64,000 nucleotides of DNA from Rhipicephalus microplus (lineage: Eukaryota > Arthropoda > Arachnida > Ixodida > Ixodidae): assembly GCF_043290135.1 (NCBI RefSeq), contig NC_134710.1:7515821-7579820 (forward strand). The letters run 5' to 3'. The notes under the pieces were generated by a model, which worked only from the letters and a program-made list of their open reading frames with translations, made no database searches and was not told the origin of the DNA. Of this stretch, positions 57,742 through 64,000 are shown piece after piece. A program made the translations under genes and the position numbers. The stretch's first letter is position 1, and each line of letters starts with the position of its first letter.

Positions 57742-60700
57742 TCACTCGCTCACGTAAGGCTTCATGCGCACTACGTGAACGAGTTCAGGATGGTGCTGGC
57801 GACGATTGGTACTACACGAATTGTCGGGAACAACTTCGTAAGTGACGTCACTCAGTTGTCGCAGCACTCGGTATGGCCAAAAGTATCTTCTTAAGAGCTT
57901 TTCTGATAGTCCTCGTTTCCGTACGGGTGTCCAAATCCATACTTTGTCACCAGTTTGATAGACAACTGCTCTGCGGTGAGCATTGTAGCGGCCTGCATTG
58001 TACTCTTGCTGCTGGCGGATCCGTAAACGTGCCAGTTGTCTAGCTTCTTCCGCGCGTTCCGTAAACGTGTTGGCGTCTGGGTCGATGTCGTCACTTTCGT
58101 GCAGCAGCATCGCATCTAACATAGTTCGTACTTCTCGTCCATGAACGAGGCTGAACGGCGTCATGCGGGTCGTTTCTTGCTTGGCCGTGTTGTACGCAAA
58201 CGTTATGTATGGTAAGATTTGATCCCAATTTTTGTGTTCTATGTCTACGTACATCGAAAGCATGTCTTCAATGGTTTTGTTCAGACGCTCCGTCAGCCCG
58301 TTTGTTTGTGGGTGGTAGGCAGTGGTCTTACGATGCGTTGTTCCACTCAGCATCAGGACGTGATCTAAAAGAGCTGCCGTAAATGCGGTTCCTCTGTCTG
58401 TGATCACGACGGTTGGTGCACCATGCCTCAGTACAATATTTTCGATGAAAAACCTGGCCACCTCCGCTGCTGTACCTCTCTGAGTAGCTTTTGTCTCGGC
58501 ATAGCGGGTCAGATAATCTGTCGCGACGATAACCCAGCGGTTTCCTGCAGTGGACATAGGAAGTGGGCCCAAAATGTCCATGCCTATCTGGTAGAATGGA
58601 GCTGTTGGGACCTGCACGAGTTGCAGTAGGCCAGCTGGTTTAGTCGGTGGTGACTTGCGTCGCTGGCAGTCGAGACAGGTACGAACGTGGTGCTTCACGG
58701 CTGTGGTTAGTCTCGGCCAGTAATACCTTTGCTGTACTCTGGCCAACGTTCTCATGTAACCCAAATGGCCAGAGGTCACCTCGTTGTGGCATGCTTTGAG
58801 TATTTCGGTACGAAGGTCTGCTGGTATGACGAGCAGATAGGCGGATCCTGTCGACGAAAAGTTTCTTTTGTAAAGTACTCCGCCCCGTAAACAAAACGAT
58901 GACAATACTCTTGCGAAAACTCTTGGCGCCTTCTGAGATCTGCCTTCCAAGTAGTTAATTAAGCCAAGCAACTCAGTGTCGTCACGTTGTTGCTGCGCAA
59001 TGGCGGTCGTGTCGAGGACACCGAGAAATGCCGTTTCCTCCTCCTCGGGTAGGGTTGCCGACTCAATGGGTGAACGGGACAGACAGTCAGCGTCCATATG
59101 TCGCTTGCCTGACTTGTGCATGACCGTCATGTCAAACTCTTGCAGTTTTAGGCTCCAACGCGCTAATCGGCCAGTGGGATCTTTTAGATTAGTTAACCAG
59201 CAAAGGGAGTGATGGTCACTAATAACTTTGAAGTGTCGGCCATACAAGTACGGGCGAAATTTCATTATTGCCCATACTACGGCGAGACATTCTTTCTCTG
59301 TTGTTGAATAGTTAGCCTCTGCGCGTGTTAGCGTTCGGCTTGCGTAGGCGACCACTCTTTCTGTGTCCTCTTGCCGTTGCACAAGCACAGCCCCAAGACC
59401 TACATTGCTAGCGTCTGCGTGAAGCATCGTCGGGGCTTCTTCGTCGAAGTGGGCGAGCACAGGTGGCGTTTGGAGACGTTGACGCAGGTCATTAAAGGCA
59501 GCCTCCTGTTCTTCTTTCCACTCAAAGGCAACATCATCTCTTGTGAGACGAGTTAGTGGCGACTTGATGCGGGCGAAGTTAGCGATAAACCGGCGATAAT
59601 AGGCACAAAGGCCTAGGAAGCGTCTGACAGCCTTCTTATTGGAGGGTACGGGGAACTGTGCGACGGCGGCAATTTTTCCAGGATCGGGCCGGACGCCTGC
59701 GTTGCTGACGACGTGACCGAGAAACTGAAGTTCGTGAAAACAGAATTGGCACTTTTCTGGTTTCAATGTTAGGCCCGCAAACCGTATGGCACGTAAAACA
59801 ACTTCCAGCCTTTTGAGATGCTCGTCAAAAGTGGTCGAAAACACTATAACGTCGTCCAGATAGACTAGGCACGTCTTCCACTTCAATCCCGAAAGTACCG
59901 TGTCCATAAGCCTTTGAAAAGTTGCGGGCGCGGAGCACAAACCGAAAGGCAAAACTTTAAATTCGTAGAAACCATCTGGGGTCACAAAAGCGGTTTTCTC
60001 TCGGTCTCTTGGGTCTACCTCGATCTGCCAGTAACCACTCCTCAAGTCCATGGAAGAAAAGTAGCGAGCGTGCCGAAGTCTGTCAAGGGAGTCATCAATA
60101 CGTGGGAGCGGGTACACATCTTTCTTGGTCACCTGATTCAGCTTCCTGTAGTCCACGCAAAAACGCAGGGTGCCGTCCTTTTTCTTTACTAGCACTACAG
60201 GCGATGCCCAGGGGCTCTGTGACGGTTGAATGACGTCATCTGCAAGCATTTTCGCGACTTGTTGTTGTATGGCTTCGCGTTCCTTTGAAGCTACACGATA
60301 AGGGTTCTGGTGGATAGGTCTCACCGTGTCCTCGGTGATTATTCGGTACTTTGTCAAAGGTGTTCGACCAACTCGTGATGTCGTTGAAAAGCAGTCGCGG
60401 AGTTCGGCTAGCAGCTCAAGAAGTCTCGTTCGTTCGTCCTTTGACAGAGTGGTGCCAACATCGTGAATGGGGTCTGGTTCTGGATTAGGCTCTTCGTCCA
60501 ATACCGACAAACATAAACTGCCTCGCATTTCTACAATATTGTCGTACGAAGCGATAGCTGTGCCCTTCGGAAGGTGCCGGCGCTCAGCACTAAAGTTCGT
60601 CAGAAGTAAATTCGTGCGTCCACGAGTGAGACAGACGATACCTCGTGCGACCAAAATGCCATGACTAAATAGCAGCGAGCCAATTTGGTCAGCAATGCCT

Positions 60701-61284
60701 TCGCCATCAAACGCTTCGTCACCTTCTACTGAAACGAGAGTGCATGACCGGGGCGGGACGACCACATCATCATCAATTATACGTAAAGTGTTGCGTATTG
60801 CGTCTGAACAGTCAACTAAACCAGAGCTGTTGCGGAATGTAATTGAACGGTCCGGGATGTTGATGACGGCACCATATTCTCTTAAGAAGTCCATCCCTAT
60901 GATCAAGTCTTTGCAACACGAGGTGAGGATGACGAACGTCGCCACGAAAGCAGAGCCACCGATGTCGAGTCTTGCTGTACACCTTCCGACAGGTATCAAC
61001 AGCTGGCCGCCTGCTGTCCTCAGGTGAGGTCCCGTCCACGTAGTCTTTACTTTTTTGAGGCGTACGGCAAGGTTTTCACTTATGATAGAAAAGTCGGCGC
61101 CGGTGTCAACTAAGGCTGTTACTTGCTGTCCGTCTACCGAAACGGTAAGATCTGTGGTCACAGTTTCGTCGGTGTTACAACTTCTCGGCTTTACGGCGTC
61201 CTGTGGTACAAGTAATGGGGGTTTTTTTTCGTCGCCTTGACGGCCTGCAACCTCACCCCCGGAGGTCGCCGCCTTCAGTTTCCC
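57742..61284 (-). CDS. pol: Gypsy Pol (protease, RT, RNase H, integrase), expressed by -1 frameshift
   Basis: An open frame of 1180 codons from the frameshift site; residue numbers below count from the GTG at 61161, 41 codons in. Protease: ALVDTGADFSII with catalytic Asp19. RT: VDYRKLN (336-342), MDLRSGYWQI (371-380), YLDD (434-437). RNase H: HADAS with Asp582 and further acidic sites. Integrase: HHCC zinc site (His792, His799, Cys829, Cys832), then catalytic Asp862, Asp922 and Glu958, with 35 residues between the last two. The C-terminus has a GDKVWIW-type domain and no chromodomain. The frame has no ATG of its own before the protease and overlaps the gag end, so translation as Gag-Pol is expected. 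All key residues are present. No env follows; the stop lies about 80 bp from the 3' LTR. Confidence 0.93.
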   Translation of the reverse strand, partial: GKLKAATSGGEVAGRQGDEKKPPLLVPQDAVKPRSCNTDETVTTDLTVSVDGQQVTALVDTGADFSIISENLAVRLKKVKTTWTGPHLRTAGGQLLIPVGRCTARLDIGGSAFVATFVILTSCCKDLIIGMDFLREYGAVINIPDRSITFRNSSGLVDCSDAIRNTLRIIDDDVVVPPRSCTLVSVEGDEAFDGEGIADQIGSLLFSHGILVARGIVCLTRGRTNLLLTNFSAERRHLPKGTAIASYDNIVEMRGSLCLSVLDEEPNPEPDPIHDVGTTLSKDERTRLLELLAELRDCFSTTSRVGRTPLTKYRIITEDTVRPIHQNPYRVASKEREAIQQQVAKMLADDVIQPSQSPWASPVVLVKKKDGTLRFCVDYRKLNQVTKKDVYPLPRIDDSLDRLRHARYFSSMDLRSGYWQIEVDPRDREKTAFVTPDGFYEFKVLPFGLCSAPATFQRLMDTVLSGLKWKTCLVYLDDVIVFSTTFDEHLKRLEVVLRAIRFAGLTLKPEKCQFCFHELQFLGHVVSNAGVRPDPGKIAAVAQFPVPSNKKAVRRFLGLCAYYRRFIANFARIKSPLTRLTRDDVAFEWKEEQEAAFNDLRQRLQTPPVLAHFDEEAPTMLHADASNVGLGAVLVQRQEDTERVVAYASRTLTRAEANYSTTEKECLAVVWAIMKFRPYLYGRHFKVISDHHSLCWLTNLKDPTGRLARWSLKLQEFDMTVMHKSGKRHMDADCLSRSPIESATLPEEEETAFLGVLDTTAIAQQQRDDTELLGLINYLEGRSQKAPRVFARVLSSFCLRGGVLYKRNFSSTGSAYLLVIPADLRTEILKACHNEVTSGHLGYMRTLARVQQRYYWPRLTTAVKHHVRTCLDCQRRKSPPTKPAGLLQLVQVPTAPFYQIGMDILGPLPMSTAGNRWVIVATDYLTRYAETKATQRGTAAEVARFFIENIVLRHGAPTVVITDRGTAFTAALLDHVLMLSGTTHRKTTAYHPQTNGLTERLNKTIEDMLSMYVDIEHKNWDQILPYITFAYNTAKQETTRMTPFSLVHGREVRTMLDAMLLHESDDIDPDANTFTERAEEARQLARLRIRQQQEYNAGRYNAHRRAVVYQTGDKVWIWTPVRKRGLSEKLLRRYFWPYRVLRQLSDVTYEVVPDNSCSTNRRQHHPELVHVVRMKPYVSE
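61217..61284 (-). promoter_or_regulatory. Programmed -1 ribosomal frameshift signal (heptamer plus predicted pseudoknot)
   Basis: Slippery heptamer G GGA AAC (61284-61278), in the gag reading phase, sits directly before the gag TGA. After an 8-nt spacer comes stem 1, GCGACCTC (61269-61262) with GAGGTTGC (61254-61247): eight pairs with one G-U. The loop segment GGGGGT (61260-61255) is fully complementary to ACCCCC (61222-61217), forming a 6-bp stem 2 and so an H-type pseudoknot. The long loop between is A-rich. Pol continues in the -1 frame from the slip. Confidence 0.8.
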
Positions 61285-62636
61285 CGGCGTGGACTTGGTG
61301 ACCTCCTTCCACTGACGTCGGCTGTAGTTCGGTGACGCGACGAAGGCGAATATGCCGGAGACGGAGAGCGTGGTCGACGTCCCAAACCTGTCTGGTAATC
61401 AGGCACACTGTCGTCATTATTGGCACGGCGGTTGTCAAAATGGGACTGAGACAAGGGGAGTCCTTGAGAATGAGTGTCCCGGCGTGGTGCGTAGCCGTCG
61501 TTGGCGCGTCGATCGTCAGACCATTGCCGAAGAGGTCGAAACATATCTACGCGGTGCCAGCAGTGGCGGGAAATGTGGCCCACACCTCCGCAGGTAAAAC
61601 AAAGCGGGCGCCTATCTACAGTGCGCCAGGCGTCTGTTTTACGAAGCTGTGGACGCCGCAACGGCTCGTAATGTGGCAAATGCCGTGTCCCGTTGGGAGA
61701 CGGCTCTTGGTACGGCGGCATTTCGTACGGCGGTACGGCGGCAGGCCGTCGCGGTGTCTGTTCTTGTGGCGACCAAGGAACGGCTGTCGATGGCTGGCGG
61801 TACGACGGCGCAACGGGCGTCGGGCGGCGAAGCGCGGCTGCGTAGCTCATAGGTCGCTGATCGTCAGTAGCATCAGCTGTTGAAAACGCTTGGCGTATTT
61901 CTTCGCGGACGACTTCAGCGACAGACGCCGTGGGTGGTTCCGTGACCAGATTCCGGAACTTCAGCAGCTCTTCGCGAACAATCTCTCTTATCAAATCGCG
62001 CAACGAGCTTTGATTTTCAGATGCCGTAGCGCCGACTTGCATGTGGGCGCTGCTGGACAAGCGATCGTATTGTCGGCATCGTAGGTGAAGCGCCCGTTCG
62101 ATAGCCGTAGCTTCTTTGATGAAGTCTGTCACGGTGGTTGGCGGGTTCCGCAAAAGTCCGGCGAACAATTGCTCTTTAACGCCGCGCATGAGGTAGCGCA
62201 ACTTTTTGTCGTCGGTCATGTGCGGGTCAGCTTTGCGGAAGAGACGGGTCATGTCCTCAGCGAACATTGCGACCGTTTCATTGGGTTTCTGAACCCGTAG
62301 CTCGAGTAAATGCTGCGCACGTTCGCGCCGGTTGGCATCGGCAAATGTGTCAATCATTCCTCTTTTAAAGTCGCTCCATGATGACAAACTGCCTTCTCTG
62401 TTCTCGTACCAAGTTTTAGCGCTGTCGCCGAGATAAAAATAGGCGCGGGAAAGCCTTTGTTCAAGGGACCACTGGTTGGTGTTAGCGACACGTTCATAGT
62501 GATCAAGCCATTCTTCAACGTCTTCATGTGCTCCACCACCAAAGCGATCAGGCACCAGCGGTGAAAAAAAGGTTACCTGAGATGGGGTTGGCAAACTACT
62601 GTCTCGTAGTAACTGTTGTGGATTGGCGGTGGCCAT
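61275..62636 (-). CDS. gag: Gypsy Gag polyprotein
   Basis: A 453-residue protein if started at the ATG at 62636 (MATANPQQLL). The open frame extends upstream into the 5' LTR, but that start would lie inside the LTR; another ATG is at 62786. I chose 62636 because it has G at +4 and begins at the capsid-like region. The capsid part contains VEEWLDHYERVA, RAYFYLGDSAKTWYE and FKRGMIDTF. Near the C-terminus a zinc knuckle C-X2-C-X4-H-X4-C (CFTCGGVGHISRHC, about residues 346-359) should bind RNA. The tail is Arg/Ser/Pro-rich. The stop TGA (61275-61277) directly follows a frameshift heptamer. Gag would assemble the particle. Confidence 0.9.
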   Translation of the reverse strand: MATANPQQLLRDSSLPTPSQVTFFSPLVPDRFGGGAHEDVEEWLDHYERVANTNQWSLEQRLSRAYFYLGDSAKTWYENREGSLSSWSDFKRGMIDTFADANRRERAQHLLELRVQKPNETVAMFAEDMTRLFRKADPHMTDDKKLRYLMRGVKEQLFAGLLRNPPTTVTDFIKEATAIERALHLRCRQYDRLSSSAHMQVGATASENQSSLRDLIREIVREELLKFRNLVTEPPTASVAEVVREEIRQAFSTADATDDQRPMSYAAALRRPTPVAPSYRQPSTAVPWSPQEQTPRRPAAVPPYEMPPYQEPSPNGTRHLPHYEPLRRPQLRKTDAWRTVDRRPLCFTCGGVGHISRHCWHRVDMFRPLRQWSDDRRANDGYAPRRDTHSQGLPLSQSHFDNRRANNDDSVPDYQTGLGRRPRSPSPAYSPSSRHRTTADVSGRRSPSPRRGN

Positions 62637-62818
62637 TGGTAGATCTGAGCGGTGCTTTGTAGAGTGTTCCTGTGAGAGAGTGAACTCTGGAAGGAGGCCT
62701 CGCAAGCGACGACTGAAGCTATGCACGGGAGTGTCGACAAGTGCTTCTGAGCTGGATGAACGGCTCCCCGTGGGAGTGTGGAGCATCAGGCGGGGTCGCG
62801 GGCCAGCACCTCCAACAG
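62637..62818 (-). other. Gypsy leader with possible primer-binding site
   Basis: On the coding strand a TGG (TGGAGGTGCTGGCCC) begins 4 nt after the 5' LTR, where a tRNA primer site is expected. I could not assign the tRNA. Confidence 0.4.
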
Positions 62819-62992
62819 TGTCGCAGTACAACGCGAACAAAGCACAAGTACGCCTTGAGGCAGCAAAAGCAGCGTGTTCTCAACAGCTGAGCCACAAGAT
62901 CTTCTTCGTTCTCGCGTCAAGCCAGAGGCCCACTACGTGGTGTCCGCTAAATCCCCCCATCATCGTTTTTGTCCACATGTAGACACGGGTTA
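62819..62992 (-). repeat. 5' LTR of the Gypsy element
   Basis: 172 of its bases are identical to the 3' LTR. The outer end reads TAACCCG on the coding strand instead of TGACCCG, either a change after insertion or a sign that the LTR starts two bases later. Confidence 0.9.
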
Positions 62993-62996
62993 ATAT

Positions 62997-64000
62997 CAGT
63001 AATGGCCTTTTTAACCGTTTCTCTGAAAGCACCTTCTCCAAATGCATAAAAATATTATTGTATTTTAAGGAACAGGACTTTTGCTTGCAACAAAATAATT
63101 TCAGTAGCTTAATTTGTGTTTGATATCAGCAATCTTTGTTAAGTTGCAAACAATTATCTATTTATGCATACGTCTTATGCTTTCTGTTTTCATCTAAATA
63201 ATATCAATCTCATGTTACAACTGCAGTGCAGTTTCGTTTCTATTTATCTTCCTTTTGTGCAAAAAAACTTTTTCTTTTGATGCGGCTCATGGAGAGTTCC
63301 ATGACGACCAATTCGTCGAGCATGGTACTTTAGCAGAATGATCAGATGCAACACTGCACACCCATATCAAGTTAAATAAAGTAACGTTTAGGAGGAAGTT
63401 CAATTTTTCCAAATCTTAATCTACCTTGCTCTTTTTTAGACACCAGTCGACACAACTAGTGCAAATATGTGGTATAGCTACTACACAACTGTGAGCACTG
63501 CACCACAATGGGTTTTAAAGCTTCTCAATAAAGTTGCAGGTACTTGCGATAGAAGGTGCATAAATGATCGCAATAATTATTTGAAAGTAGTGAATACCTC
63601 AACTCACGGGAACGCTTAGACTGAGTCCAGCCTGTCAAAAAAAAAAGTTTTACGTGCTCACTGATCTTGGCCGTTGCATAATCAGAAGCCCTAAGCGCTG
63701 TGACAAACCAATCTAGTTTTCGAAATGGTAGAAACTGAGGGCAAGATGGAAGCCTGAAGCCATGAACAATCCTTACCATTGGGGTGCTGCTGAAGCCAAG
63801 ATTTTAACTAGCAGTCCTGTGTTCTTCAAGTCATCAATTGCTTTCTGTGGCAGACACGCTCATGAGAACGTATCGCACTCTTTTCTCCTACGTAAATAAA
63901 GGAGCTGTAAAGAGGGTCCCCGAACATATGCGATATATCAAATACACAGTGAAAGCCAGCGACACATTGCTTCACCAGCTAAAAGTTACGAGCCATTCTG
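62997..64000. other. No supported feature
   Basis: AT-rich DNA downstream of the Gypsy insertion. An 84-codon minus frame (63525-63779) is not recognised. An AATAAA occurs near 63526, with no gene attached. Confidence 0.5.

Larger units (their letters stand above)
57490..62992 (-). mobile_element. Complete Ty3/Gypsy LTR retrotransposon
   Basis: A 5.5-kb element: 5' LTR (62819-62992), leader, gag, pol in the -1 frame, a polypurine tract and 3' LTR (57490-57663), with no envelope frame. Flanking bases ATAT occur on both sides (57486-57489 and 62993-62996), fitting a 4-bp target duplication; if the last two LTR bases are excluded, the match is TAATAT (6 bp). Both frames are intact and the LTRs differ at most at one base, so insertion is recent and the copy may be active. 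Confidence 0.95.

Noticed and set aside
61332..61883. Forward 183-codon frame and other forward frames over 57.7-62.9 kb
   Set aside because: They are antisense shadows of the intact Gypsy gag and pol frames.
62623..62982. Forward frame of 119 codons with the same C-terminus as one at 57354-57653
   Set aside because: The shared segment is the LTR read backwards; the identity reflects the two LTRs, not a protein family.

Overview
The window looks like nuclear DNA from a hard (ixodid) tick, most likely a Rhipicephalus-type species. The main reason is the repeat content. It holds ten full or partial copies of a tRNA-derived SINE that matches the tick Ruka family: GTGGTCTAGTGGCTAAGG head, GGTTCGAATCCC B box, and a (CAAT)n tail. 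It also holds RTE-like and CR1/Jockey-like LINEs, many Penelope-like fragments and one Ty3/Gypsy element, in AT-rich DNA with very short open frames. Almost everything that can be named is a mobile element. There are no operons, rRNA genes, genuine tRNA genes or CRISPR arrays.

Layout. 0-5 kb: an unnamed short SINE with a perfect 15-bp target-site duplication (TSD) at 22-243, a candidate solo LTR (1238-2341) and a 515-bp TATC microsatellite (2936-3450). 5-7.3 kb: a Ruka SINE, then a decayed LINE. 8.7-12.3 kb: a minus-strand RTE-like LINE, interrupted by a Ruka copy and a 94-bp palindrome, and headed by a tRNA-Ala-like module. 15.5-18.5 kb: LINE and RTE fragments, Ruka copies and a MITE-like repeat. 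21.4-21.9 kb: the best host-gene candidate, two terminal exons with good splice sites. 22.9-23.2 kb: a repeat with 22-bp units. 26.3-31 kb: an inverted Penelope pair, a GC-rich block of tandem repeats and a 3-kb LINE split by a 5'-truncated Ruka. 31-45 kb: mostly unassigned, with a Ruka, a 0.9-kb Penelope palindrome (36.2-37.2 kb), another Penelope remnant (40.5 kb), a gag remnant (42.6 kb) and two isolated exon-like frames. 45.6-48.8 kb: an AACGTT-rich repeat, a third inverted Penelope pair, a 100-bp tandem repeat and a MITE-like repeat. 49-53.7 kb: Ruka copies and a CpG-rich possible exon. 54.3-55.0 kb: an unassigned GC-rich block. 57.2-63 kb: an RTE 3' fragment and a complete minus-strand Ty3/Gypsy element.

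The Gypsy element (57490-62992) is the only fully intact genetic unit. It has near-identical 174-bp LTRs, an intact gag and an intact protease-RT-RNase H-integrase frame. gag and pol overlap in the -1 frame. Just before the gag stop is a GGGAAAC heptamer, followed after 8 nt by a sequence that can fold into an H-type pseudoknot, so Gag-Pol is probably made by programmed frameshifting.

The strongest patterns to follow up are: three separate loci where 5'-truncated Penelope-like copies lie back-to-back and diverge outward; two RTE copies that share the same tRNA-like 5' head; the gag-pol frameshift signal; and the unnamed SINE. Homology calls rest on motif recognition by eye, without database searches.
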